Assembly (NCBI RefSeq): GCF_014199205.1
Contig: NZ_JACIJD010000017.1
Coordinates: forward strand, 1-64,000
From: Muricoccus pecuniae
Lineage (GTDB): Bacteria; Pseudomonadota; Alphaproteobacteria; Acetobacterales; Acetobacteraceae
DNA: 64,000 nt
Direction of reading: 5' to 3'
Shown piece by piece: positions 33,797-41,544 of the stretch. Made by a program: the position numbers and the translations under genes. The notes below the pieces were generated by a model that was not told where the DNA came from, made no database searches, and was given only the letters and a program-made list of their open reading frames with translations. The stretch's first letter is position 1. Each line of letters starts with the position of its first letter.

Positions 33797-34443
33797 GCGC
33801 TTCCCTCGGCCTCGGCCTCGGCCTCGGCGCGCGCGCGGGCGAGCCCGGCCATGATCTCCGGCATCCGCGCCGCGGCGGTCTCGCTCAGGCTGCCGTAGAG
33901 GCTGTTGCCATGCGCGTCGATGCCGACGGTGAGCGGGCCGAGCTCCTCCACCCGCAGCGTCACGAGGCGGTAGTGCGAGACGAGGTCGTTCCAGTCCACC
34001 GAGACAACGGCGCGGATCGCGTCCGAGAGCAGCGGCGCGCCGCCGCCGACGAAGGAGAGATAGACCCCGCCCACCTCGCGAAGCGCCGCCACGCAGGCCG
34101 CGTCCAGCCCGCCCTTGCCGCCCACGGCGCGCAGGCCGAAATGGCGGATCAGCCCGGGCATCAGCGGGTTGAAGCGCGTGCTGGTGGTCGGGTTCATGTA
34201 GAGAACCTCGAAGCCGCCCCCCTCCGTCTCGCGCGAGTAGGAGCCGAGGTGGAAGAGGCTGCCGCCATGCAGATCCCGCGGCGCCTCCCGCCTGCCCTCC
34301 GCCACCTCCACGATGCGGTGATGCGTGGGCAGGCCGGCGGTGATGGTGATCTCGCCGTCCAGCAGCACCATGTCGCCGGCGCGGAGCGACAGCGCGTCCC
34401 CTTCCGAGAGCGGCATCCGCAGACGCCGGATTTCTTCCTCCAT
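33793..34443 (-). CDS. class I fumarate hydratase / tartrate dehydratase, beta (C-terminal) subunit
   Basis: The 216-residue product has the beta-subunit landmarks: LRAGDMVLLDGEITITAGLP near the N-terminus, NPTTSTRFN, GLRAVGGKGGLD, and FVGGGAPLLSDAI. ATG 34443 is nine bases after the alpha-subunit stop. The protein ends in a run of AEAEAEAE encoded by a hexamer repeat. With its alpha partner it would hydrate or dehydrate a dicarboxylic hydroxyacid such as malate/fumarate or tartrate. Confidence 0.9.
   Translation of the reverse strand: MEEEIRRLRMPLSEGDALSLRAGDMVLLDGEITITAGLPTHHRIVEVAEGRREAPRDLHGGSLFHLGSYSRETEGGGFEVLYMNPTTSTRFNPLMPGLIRHFGLRAVGGKGGLDAACVAALREVGGVYLSFVGGGAPLLSDAIRAVVSVDWNDLVSHYRLVTLRVEELGPLTVGIDAHGNSLYGSLSETAAARMPEIMAGLARARAEAEAEAEGSA
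33804..33827. repeat. hexanucleotide microsatellite (four copies)
   Basis: CCTCGG is repeated four times in tandem at the 3-prime end of the beta-subunit gene and encodes the AEAEAEAE tail. Copy-number change by multiples of six bases would leave the frame intact. Confidence 0.8.
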
Positions 34444-34452
34444 CGCCGCCTC

Positions 34453-35322
34453 CTACTCGATCCGCTCCAGCCGCCCGTCGCCGTAGAGGCGCGCGCGGGT
34501 GCGGCGGTTGATCCAGCAGTTGAAGGCGACCGCCACGGGGGTGAAGCCGTGCCCGGCCGCGTATTCGACATGCACACCTAGCGCTGTGGTGTCGCCCCCC
34601 GTTCCCATCGGGCCGAAGCCGGTGGCGTTGACGGCCGCGAGCAGCCGCTCCTCCATCGCGGCCAGGATCGGCTCGGGGTTCCTCGTGCCGTACTGGCGCA
34701 GCGTCGCGCGGGCCGCGAGCTTGGCGCAGTAGTCGAAGGTGCCGCCGATGCCGACGCCGATATTGACGGGCGGGCAGTGCTGCGACCCCGCCTTCAGCAC
34801 GCACTCCATCACGTAGCGCTCGATCATCTCCAGCGTGGGGAAGGTGAAGATCTCCATCGCCGCCCAGCGGCCGGAGCCGAGCGCCTTGGGCTGGCAGGTG
34901 ATGTCGGCGTAATCAACGCCGTCGATCAGGTCCCAGGTGACGAGCGGCATCTCCTTGCCGCGGTAGCTCCGCTCGTTCGTCAGGGGGTTGGTGACGTGCT
35001 TCAGGAGGGGCGGGTTCGTCGTGGCCACCAGCTCGTCGAAGCCGTCGGAGACGGCGCGCTTGATGTCGCCCTCCAGCGGCACGCCCGTGCCGATGCCGAT
35101 GACGTAGTTCGGCACGCCGGAATCGGAGCAGACGAGGCGGTCCTGCGTCTCCGCCATCTCCGCGCTGCGAAGCAGGATGCCGAGCGTCCGCCGCGCGACC
35201 TCGTTCGTCTCCACCTCCCGCGCGCGGCGCAGGGCATCGAGCGTGTCGTCCGGCACCTTGCGGAGGGACCACTCGTAGAGCTGCGCCGTGGCGCGCTTCA
35301 TCATGTCGTAGGTGATCGGCAC
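34453..35322 (-). CDS. class I fumarate hydratase / tartrate dehydratase, alpha subunit
   Basis: The 289-residue product fits the alpha-subunit length of split class I enzymes. Cysteines likely to hold the [4Fe-4S] cluster occur in RLVCSDSGVPNY, GSQHCPPVNIGVG and FDYCAKLA. TNPLTNERSYRGKEMP and FGPMGTGGDTTALGVHVE are further family markers. The enzyme is oxygen sensitive and cytosolic. It lies between pcaG and the beta-subunit gene on the minus strand. It may convert malate, fumarate or tartrate, or a substituted relative arising from ring cleavage; housekeeping function cannot be excluded. Confidence 0.9.
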   Translation of the reverse strand: MPITYDMMKRATAQLYEWSLRKVPDDTLDALRRAREVETNEVARRTLGILLRSAEMAETQDRLVCSDSGVPNYVIGIGTGVPLEGDIKRAVSDGFDELVATTNPPLLKHVTNPLTNERSYRGKEMPLVTWDLIDGVDYADITCQPKALGSGRWAAMEIFTFPTLEMIERYVMECVLKAGSQHCPPVNIGVGIGGTFDYCAKLAARATLRQYGTRNPEPILAAMEERLLAAVNATGFGPMGTGGDTTALGVHVEYAAGHGFTPVAVAFNCWINRRTRARLYGDGRLERIE

Positions 35323-35345
35323 CGCGTTCCTTTCCTGCCCCCTCC

Positions 35346-35948
35346 TTAGTCCTCGAAGAAGGGCGTCTCCTCCTCCGCATTGCCGCGGAGATGGATGTCG
35401 AAGCGGAAGACGCGCAGCCCCTCCGCCTCGCCTTCCGGCACGGCGACGATCTTCCCGCGGCGCGGCTCCGGCACGAGGTTGAGCACTGGATCGGCCGCGT
35501 TCTCCCCGGCGAAGTCGGGGAAGAACACCGTGGTCAGCGCGCGCCGCATCAGCCCCGCGCCCATGACGGTGAGGTTGATGTGTGGCGCGCGGCGGCCGGC
35601 GGGGTCGTCGTAGCCGCCGGGGAGAAGGGTGCGGAACTCGTAGCCCCCCTCCGCATCCGTCCAGGCGCGCCCCCAGCCGAGGAAGGCGGGATCGGCAAGG
35701 GGCTGCGCGGGGTCGGCGGGGTGGTTGAAGCGGCCCGAAGCATCGGCCTGCCAGGCTTCGAGGATCATGTTGAGGCAGGGGAACCCGCCCTCCTTCGTCA
35801 CGCGGCCGCGGAGGAGGACCGTCTCGCCGCGCGCCGTCGGCTGCGCCCCGGCATGGAGGCGCGTGAGGTCGTTGTCGCCCTCGGTGAAGAAGGTGCGGGG
35901 GAAGAAGGGGCCGATCGTGTGCTGGGAGGTCGGCGCGAGATGGCTCAT
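35346..35948 (-). CDS. pcaG: protocatechuate 3,4-dioxygenase, alpha subunit
   Basis: About 200 residues from ATG 35948; the in-frame extension upstream is inside pcaH and not typical. The order TIGPFFPRTFF, RVTKEGGFPCLNMILEAWQA, DASGRFNHPAD, RTLLPGGYDD and RAPHINLTVMGAGLMRR matches PcaG. The alpha subunit lacks the iron ligands and shapes the active site made with PcaH. Together they open the protocatechuate ring between the two hydroxyls to 3-carboxy-cis,cis-muconate, in the cytosol. It follows pcaH by four bases. Confidence 0.93.
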   Translation of the reverse strand: MSHLAPTSQHTIGPFFPRTFFTEGDNDLTRLHAGAQPTARGETVLLRGRVTKEGGFPCLNMILEAWQADASGRFNHPADPAQPLADPAFLGWGRAWTDAEGGYEFRTLLPGGYDDPAGRRAPHINLTVMGAGLMRRALTTVFFPDFAGENAADPVLNLVPEPRRGKIVAVPEGEAEGLRVFRFDIHLRGNAEEETPFFED

Positions 35949-35952
35949 CGGC

Positions 35953-36678
35953 TCAGGCCTCCGGCGTGGCGCGGCGGCCGCGCAGCACGATGTCATGGGT
36001 GAAGCCGAGCCAGCCGTCGCCCACCTCCGCCGGGTGGGTCTGGCGCGCGATCAGGCGCCTGCGCGCGGCGGGATCGGGGATGGAGTTCAGGATGCGGTCC
36101 CACTCGTTCATCGGGTCGCCCGGGAAGTACATCTGCGTCACGAGCCGCGAGAGGGAGGAGGGGCCGAGGATGGAGAAGTGCACGTGGGGCGGCCGCCACC
36201 ACGTGTCCTTCACCGGCACGGGATAGGCGCCGGGCTTGATGGTGAAGAAGGCGTAGCGGCCCTCCTCGTCCGTGCGCACGCGCCCGTTGCCGACGAAGTC
36301 CGGGTCCAGCGGCGCATCGCGCTGGTCGATCGGGTGGTAGTAGCGGCCGGCCGCGTTCGCCTGCCACAGCTCCACCACCGCCCCGCGTACCGGCCGCCCG
36401 TCCTCGTCGAGGATGCGGCCGGACATGTGCATGAGCTGGCCTTGCGCGATGCGGCCGGGGCCGAGCACGGCCAGGTTGCTCTCGTCGCAGGGCAGCTTGC
36501 GCCAGAGCTCCAGCGGGCCTGTCGCCTCGGTGCGCGTGACCGGGCGGCGGATCAGAGGCTGGGCCGGAGTGTGCGTCCAGGTGTTGGGATAGCCCTCGAT
36601 CGGCACCGCCGGCTCGATCCCCGGGGGGAAGGGCTCGAAGCGGTCGGGGAGGGGCGGCGGGGGGAAGTTGGTGTCCAC
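35953..36678 (-). CDS. pcaH: protocatechuate 3,4-dioxygenase, beta subunit
   Basis: The 241-residue product is the iron-binding subunit. The tyrosine ligand region is NAAGRYYHPIDQ, and the second tyrosine and two histidines are in KPGAYPVPV-WWRPPHVHFSI, where HVH supplies the two histidines. The sequence SGRILDEDGRPVRGAVVELW and the C-terminal WLGFTHDIVLRG are typical. It is located between a Bug-type binding protein gene and pcaG, suggesting that uptake and ring cleavage are coordinated. Confidence 0.93.
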   Translation of the reverse strand: MDTNFPPPPLPDRFEPFPPGIEPAVPIEGYPNTWTHTPAQPLIRRPVTRTEATGPLELWRKLPCDESNLAVLGPGRIAQGQLMHMSGRILDEDGRPVRGAVVELWQANAAGRYYHPIDQRDAPLDPDFVGNGRVRTDEEGRYAFFTIKPGAYPVPVKDTWWRPPHVHFSILGPSSLSRLVTQMYFPGDPMNEWDRILNSIPDPAARRRLIARQTHPAEVGDGWLGFTHDIVLRGRRATPEA

Positions 36679-36724
36679 GGGCGGCCTCGATGGGATCCTG
36701 GTGGCTTGGCGGCCGTCTCCGGCC

Positions 36725-37708
36725 TCACTCGTCCGGCCTGAAGCCGGAGGCGGCGACGATCGGGCCCCAGCTCGCGGTCTCGCGCGCGATGCGCTGGGCG
36801 AAGGCGGCGGGGTCCATCACATGCGGCGCGATGTCGATCCGCGTCAGCGCCTCGCGGATCTCGGGGGTGGCCGCCGCGGCGACGATCGCCTCGTGCAGGG
36901 CCGAGACCGTGGCCGGGGACGCCCCGGCGGGCAGGACGGCGCCGTACCACTCCTCGTGGACGAGGTCGGGGAAGCCGGCTTCCGCGAAGCTCGGCACCTC
37001 ATCCAGCCGCGGCAGGCGCCGGGGGGAGGAGATGGCGAGGAGGCGCATCTCGCCCGCGCGGTGGAAGGCGGTCATCTCGCCGAGCGGCAGGATCACCGCC
37101 TGCACGGTGCCCGCCAGCAGGTCGGCCGCCGCGGGGGCCGAGCCGCGATAGGGGATGTGGTTCATCGTGAGCCCGGCCATGCGCGCCAGCTCCGTGCCGA
37201 TGAAGTGCGGCATGGATCCCGGCACGGGCGAGGCCCAGTCCACGGAGGGGCGCGCCTTGCCCCAGGCGATGAACTCCTGAAGCGTCCTCGCCGGATGCTT
37301 CGAGGAGACGGCGAGGCCGAAGGGGAAGACGCAGACGGGCGAGACGGGCGTGAAGTCCTTCAGCGGGTCGTAGCGCAGCGTCCGCGCGTAGAGATGCGGG
37401 TAGATCGTCAGCATCGAGGCCGGGGTGATGACGAAGGCGGAGCCGTCCGGCGCGAGCGGCTTGAGGGTTTCGAGCGCGAGGCGCCCGCCGGCCCCGGGGC
37501 GGTTGTCGACCACCATCTGCGCCGCGCCTCCCGCGCGCAGGCGCTCGACATAGAGGCGCGTCACGCTGTCCGCCGTGCCGCCGGGCGGGAAGCCGACGAT
37601 GGCGCGGCCGGTGCGGGCGGTCTGCGCGGCGAGCGGGCGCGCGGCGAGGCCCGTGGCGGCCCCTGCCAGCAGGGACAGCGCCGCGCGGCGCGCGAGGGGG
37701 ATCGACAT
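36725..37708 (-). CDS. Bug/TctC-family tripartite tricarboxylate transporter binding protein
   Basis: The product is 327 residues from ATG 37708. The signal peptide reads ARRAALSLLAGAATGLAARP, then LAAQ. Family landmarks are IVGFPPGGTADSVTRLYVER, MVVDNRPGAGGRLAL, NHIPYRGSAPAAADLLAGTV and ISSPRRLPRLDEVPSF. It is the first gene of the minus-strand pca run, so it probably binds protocatechuate or a similar acid. No TctA or TctB gene is in the window. Confidence 0.92.
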   Translation of the reverse strand: MSIPLARRAALSLLAGAATGLAARPLAAQTARTGRAIVGFPPGGTADSVTRLYVERLRAGGAAQMVVDNRPGAGGRLALETLKPLAPDGSAFVITPASMLTIYPHLYARTLRYDPLKDFTPVSPVCVFPFGLAVSSKHPARTLQEFIAWGKARPSVDWASPVPGSMPHFIGTELARMAGLTMNHIPYRGSAPAAADLLAGTVQAVILPLGEMTAFHRAGEMRLLAISSPRRLPRLDEVPSFAEAGFPDLVHEEWYGAVLPAGASPATVSALHEAIVAAAATPEIREALTRIDIAPHVMDPAAFAQRIARETASWGPIVAASGFRPDE

Positions 37709-37798
37709 GGGGCGGCACTCCTCCGACGTTCCTCGATGATGATCGGCCCTGTGCATGCCGGGCCGTTTCCACGGAGGTTGTCCGCCCCGATCCATTAA

Positions 37799-37812
37799 GT
37801 CAATAGGCTGAC
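37799..37812. promoter_or_regulatory. inverted repeat in the divergent pca control region
   Basis: GTCA and TGAC are separated by ATAGGC in an AT-richer patch between the Bug gene and the divergent hydrolase gene; TTGACA follows at 37816-37821 as a possible plus-strand -35 element. The site could bind a dimeric regulator of the pca genes. The arms are short, so this is tentative. Confidence 0.3.
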
Positions 37813-37874
37813 CTTTTGACAGCGACGCTGCCCGCTGGCATCGTCGGGGGAGAAGGAAGAGGCGAGGGAATGTC

Positions 37875-38717
37875 GTGAGGCGGCGAATGGCGCTGATGGT
37901 GCCGGCGATCCTCGCCTCCCTCCCGAGGGAGGCGGCGGCGGTGGAACGGAAGCGTCTGGAACGGGGAAGCGGCGTCATCGAGGTGCTGGCCGAAGGGCGC
38001 GGGCCGCTGCTCGTGCTGCTGCCCTCCCTCGGGCGTGGACAGGAGGATTTCGACGACCTCGCGCCCCGCCTGTCCGGTGCGGGCCTGCGCGTGCTGCGCC
38101 CGGAGCCGCGCGGCATCGGCGGGTCCAGCCCGCTGCCGGCCGGCGCCACGCTGCACGACATGGCGGCCGACGTGGCGGCGGCGATCGAGGCGGAGGGCGG
38201 CGGGCCCGCGATCGTCGCGGGCCATGCGGCGGGAAACTGGGTGGCGCGCGTCCTGGCGCATGACCGGCCGGAACTGGTGCGCGCCGTGGCGCTCCTCGCG
38301 GCCGTGACGGGTACCGATATTGACCCCGAGATCCGCCGCTCCATCACCGCGAGCTTCACCCTCACCCTCTCCGACGAGGAGCGCCTGTCGCATCTGCGCC
38401 GCGCCTATTTCGCGCCCGGCAACGATGCGAGCGTCTGGCTGCCGGGCTGGCACCCGGAGGTCTCGATGGCCCAGCGCGCCGCGGCGGCGGCCACCACGGA
38501 CAAGGCCTGGCTGCGGGCGGCCGAGCGGCACCCGCTGCTCTATGTCGCGGCCGCGGAGGACGCGATCGCGGCGCCGCCCTCGCTGGAGGAACTGCGGGCG
38601 AGCCTCGGCCCGCGCGTGACGCGGGTGGTGGTGGAACGCGCCGGGCACGCGCTGGTGCCGGAGAGGCCGGCCGCGGTGGCGGAGGCGCTGGTCGCCTTCG
38701 CGCGGGGGCTGGCATGA
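37875..38717 (+). CDS. alpha/beta-hydrolase-fold protein lacking the nucleophile serine
   Basis: The product is 280 residues from GTG 37875 (ATG 37887 is an alternative), with a hydrophobic possible signal segment MALMVPAILASLPREAAA. The fold is clear: GPLLVLLPSLGRGQEDFDDL, RPEPRGIGGSSP, and the histidine loop VERAGHALVPERP. The nucleophile elbow reads GHAAG where GxSxG is expected, so the catalytic serine is alanine. The frame is clean around that codon. It may be a non-hydrolytic member or use another mechanism. Its stop overlaps the next start (ATGA), and it leads an operon with a Bug protein and PcaD. Confidence 0.85.
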   Translation: MRRRMALMVPAILASLPREAAAVERKRLERGSGVIEVLAEGRGPLLVLLPSLGRGQEDFDDLAPRLSGAGLRVLRPEPRGIGGSSPLPAGATLHDMAADVAAAIEAEGGGPAIVAGHAAGNWVARVLAHDRPELVRAVALLAAVTGTDIDPEIRRSITASFTLTLSDEERLSHLRRAYFAPGNDASVWLPGWHPEVSMAQRAAAAATTDKAWLRAAERHPLLYVAAAEDAIAAPPSLEELRASLGPRVTRVVVERAGHALVPERPAAVAEALVAFARGLA

Positions 38718-39676
38718 CCCGCCGCCGGGCCCTGCTGGGCACGGGGCTGGCGCTGCCCGCCCTTCCGGCCCGCGCCGAGTTCCCGGGCCGCAGCATCCGC
38801 CTGATCGTCCCCTATCCGCCCGGCGGCATCACCGACCTCGTGGCGCGCCGGGTGGCCGAGGGGCTGGGCGCGCTGTGGGAGCGGCCGGTGGTGGCGGACA
38901 ACCGTCCCGGCGCGAGCGGGAACATCGCGGCCACGCTCGCCGCGCGCGCGGCGCCGGACGGCAACACCCTCTACATCGGCTTCGCCGGCACCCATGCGAT
39001 GAATGTTAGCCTCTACAGGAAGCTCGACTACGATCCCGTGGCGGATTTCACCCCCGTCTCGCTGCTGATCGAATCGCCGCTCGCCCTCACCGTCCATCCC
39101 TCGGTCCCGGCCCGGAACCTTGCGGAGCTGACGGCCTATGCGAGGGCGAATCCCGGTAGGCTCGCCTTCGGCTCGTCCGGCAATGGCGGCGCCTCCCACC
39201 GCGCGCTCGAGATGTACAAGGCGATGGCGGGGGTGGACATCCTGCACGTGCCCTATCGCGGCGCGGCGCAGTCCAACACCGACCTGCTCGGCGGGAAGAT
39301 CCAGGGCATGTTCGACACGCTGATCACGGCGGCGCCGAACATCCGCGCCAATGCCGTGCGCGCCCTGGCCGTGACGGGGCGCGGCCGCGCGGCGCTGCTG
39401 CCCGACCTGCCCACCCTCGCCGAGGCCGGGCTGCCCGGCTACGCCTTCCTCACCTGGCTCGGCCTGCTGGCGCCGGCCGGGCTCCCCCTGGAGATCCGCG
39501 ACCGCATGAACCGGGACGTGCGGAGGGTGCTGGCCGACGAGGCCATGCGGCGCTGGTGCGAGGGGAACGGGCTGGAGCCCGCGCCCTCCTCGCCGGAGGG
39601 TTTCGCCCGCTACATGGCCGATGAGACGACCCGCTTCGCCGCCTTCGTGCGCGAGACGGGGATGACGCTGGAATGA
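38714..39676 (+). CDS. Bug/TctC-family tripartite tricarboxylate transporter binding protein
   Basis: The 320-residue product has a twin-arginine-like signal peptide (TRRRALLGTGLALPALPARA). The mature protein carries GRSIRLIVPYPPGGITDLVA, VVADNRPGASGNIAA, LAFGSSGNGGASHRALEMYK and HVPYRGAAQSNTDLLGGKI. It is translated from an ATGA overlap with the preceding hydrolase-fold gene and overlaps pcaD. It is the third orphan Bug protein of the region and probably recognises an aromatic or ring-cleavage acid. Confidence 0.92.
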   Translation: MTRRRALLGTGLALPALPARAEFPGRSIRLIVPYPPGGITDLVARRVAEGLGALWERPVVADNRPGASGNIAATLAARAAPDGNTLYIGFAGTHAMNVSLYRKLDYDPVADFTPVSLLIESPLALTVHPSVPARNLAELTAYARANPGRLAFGSSGNGGASHRALEMYKAMAGVDILHVPYRGAAQSNTDLLGGKIQGMFDTLITAAPNIRANAVRALAVTGRGRAALLPDLPTLAEAGLPGYAFLTWLGLLAPAGLPLEIRDRMNRDVRRVLADEAMRRWCEGNGLEPAPSSPEGFARYMADETTRFAAFVRETGMTLE

Positions 39677-40512
39677 GCGGGAGGGGCGGGTTGACCAACG
39701 GGACGCAGGCCGTGCGCGTGAACGGTCTTCTCTTCAACCTCCGCCTGGACGGGCCCGAGGGCGCGCCCTGGATGGTGTTCAGCAATTCGCTGGTCACGAA
39801 CCTCTCCGTCTGGGACGAGCAGGTGGCGTGTTTCGCCGACCGCTACCGCATCCTGCGCTACGACCAGCGCGGCCATGGCGGGACGGAGGTGCCGCCTGGG
39901 CCGGCGACGCTCGACGGGCTGGCCGAGGACGCGGCCGCGCTGATGGCGCATCTCGGCATTCGCGGCGCCGTTTTCGCCGGCGTCTCGATGGGCGCCGCCA
40001 CCGCGCTCCTCCTGGCCGCGCGCCGCCCCGATCTGGTCTCGGCCGTCATCGCCTCGGACGGGCAGGCAGGAACCGCCCCGGGCGGCGCCGAGGCCTGGCA
40101 GGAGCGGATCGACCTCGCCCGGGCGAGGGGCATGGCGGCCTTCGCCGACGCCACGGTGAAGCGCTGGTTCTCCCCCGCGGCGGCCGAGGCGGGGAATCCG
40201 GCCATCCCGCGCGTGCGGGAGATGATCGCGACGACGCCCGAGGCCGGCTTCGTCGCCTGCGCCCGCGCCCTGCAATCATACGACTTCCGCGCCGAGCTTC
40301 CGGGCCTGCGCCAGCCCGTGCTGCTGGTTGCCGGGGAGATGGACGGCGCCATGCCGGGGACGATGCGCGGCATGGCCGGGGCGATCCCGGAGGCGCGCTT
40401 CGCCGAGATCCCCGGCGCCGGCCACATTCCCTGCCTGGAAGCGCCCGGCGCCTTCAACGCGGCGGTGGAGGGTTTCCTCGCGGAGGTGCGAGACGAGGGA
40501 GGCCGGGGATGA
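39673..40512 (+). CDS. pcaD: 3-oxoadipate enol-lactonase-like alpha/beta hydrolase
   Basis: The 279-residue product follows the PcaD pattern: PWMVFSNSLVTNLSVWDEQV, RILRYDQRGHGGTEVPPGPA, nucleophile elbow GVSMGAAT with an intact serine, and the histidine in IPGAGHIPCLEAP. PcaD hydrolyses 3-oxoadipate enol-lactone to 3-oxoadipate in the cytosol. Its start overlaps the Bug gene, so it shares that transcript. Together with pcaGH it supports protocatechuate degradation, although pcaB is not in the window. The symbol is given on pattern and context. Confidence 0.8.
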   Translation: MSGRGGLTNGTQAVRVNGLLFNLRLDGPEGAPWMVFSNSLVTNLSVWDEQVACFADRYRILRYDQRGHGGTEVPPGPATLDGLAEDAAALMAHLGIRGAVFAGVSMGAATALLLAARRPDLVSAVIASDGQAGTAPGGAEAWQERIDLARARGMAAFADATVKRWFSPAAAEAGNPAIPRVREMIATTPEAGFVACARALQSYDFRAELPGLRQPVLLVAGEMDGAMPGTMRGMAGAIPEARFAEIPGAGHIPCLEAPGAFNAAVEGFLAEVRDEGGRG

Positions 40513-40566
40513 GCGGCGCGGCGTGATCTCGCACAGGGCGGCGTTCCCAGGAAAAGGGAGGGCAGG

Positions 40567-41475
40567 GTGGCCGGTATCGTCATCGACCCCGTCGGGGCAG
40601 CTGCCTCCGCGCCGGGCGGAAGGCGGCGAGGAGGGGGGCTGTCCGTGCCCACCTTGGCGGGGAGCCGGCCCTTCTCCTCCCGTGCCGTCGTACTAGCGCT
40701 TCTCCTGCTCGCCCTCGCCGGTTGCGGCGCCCGCCACGCCCTTCCCGCCCCCTCTGCGGAGGAGGTGGGGGCCGCCGCCGCGCTGATCGCGCAGGCGCCG
40801 CCCCTGGCCCCAAGTACCCGCCCGGCCAGCGAGGACGCGGCGCTGCTGTCCCGGGCCACCGCGCGCGTCACCTCCGCCGCCGAGCCCCTCTGCGACGCTT
40901 ATCTCGGCGGGGCCTGCGGCTTCGAGGTCGTGCTGGACGGGAGCGCCGCCGGCACCGGGCGGCTGAGCGCCGAGGCCTCCGGCCGCGGGCGGGTGACGAT
41001 CAGCGCCGGCATGCTCCGCGTGCTGGACACGGAGGAGGAGGTCGCGGCCGTCATCGCCCACGAGTTCGGCCACCACCTCGCCGGCCATCTCGGCCGCGGC
41101 CTCGCCCGTGGCTCCGTCGCGGGCACGGCGGCCGGGGCCGTGATCGGGGCGATCGTCCCCTTCGGCGGGCTGGCGGGCTGGGCCATCGGGCAAGGGGCGG
41201 CCGAGCTGGGCGCCGGCGCCGCGAGGCTGGCCTATTCGAAGGAGGAGGAGAGGGAGGCCGACTACCTCGCGGTCTACCTCATCGCCCGGGCGGGATACGA
41301 CCCCGACCGCGCCGCCCGCATCTGGGTGAGGCTGGCGCCCCCCGGCGCCGGGGCCACGGCCGGGTTCCTCGACGCCCATCCGAGCGACGCGGAACGGCTG
41401 GCGGCCTGGTGGCGCAGCACGGGCGAGGCCCGCAGCTCCGCCGGCCTCGTGCCCCGCCTGGCCTCCGGCCCGTGA
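40567..41475 (+). CDS. M48-family metalloprotease, lipoprotein
   Basis: The 302-residue product from GTG 40567 has a long basic N-terminus followed by a hydrophobic stretch and a lipobox (LLLLALAGC at about residues 46-54), so it should be an outer or inner membrane lipoprotein facing the periplasm. The zinc motif is HEFGHH at about residue 160 and the third ligand is in EREADYLAVYLI. The spacer has a glycine/alanine-rich segment. Relatives process misfolded outer membrane proteins (BepA/LoiP type). A later start, closer to the hydrophobic stretch, is possible. Confidence 0.88.
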   Translation: MAGIVIDPVGAAASAPGGRRRGGGLSVPTLAGSRPFSSRAVVLALLLLALAGCGARHALPAPSAEEVGAAAALIAQAPPLAPSTRPASEDAALLSRATARVTSAAEPLCDAYLGGACGFEVVLDGSAAGTGRLSAEASGRGRVTISAGMLRVLDTEEEVAAVIAHEFGHHLAGHLGRGLARGSVAGTAAGAVIGAIVPFGGLAGWAIGQGAAELGAGAARLAYSKEEEREADYLAVYLIARAGYDPDRAARIWVRLAPPGAGATAGFLDAHPSDAERLAAWWRSTGEARSSAGLVPRLASGP

Positions 41476-41544
41476 TCCTCCCGGCCCCGGCGCCACGCGG
41501 CCCGCGCGCCGTGCCGGATCGGGCGCGGTACGGGCGACGCGGGG

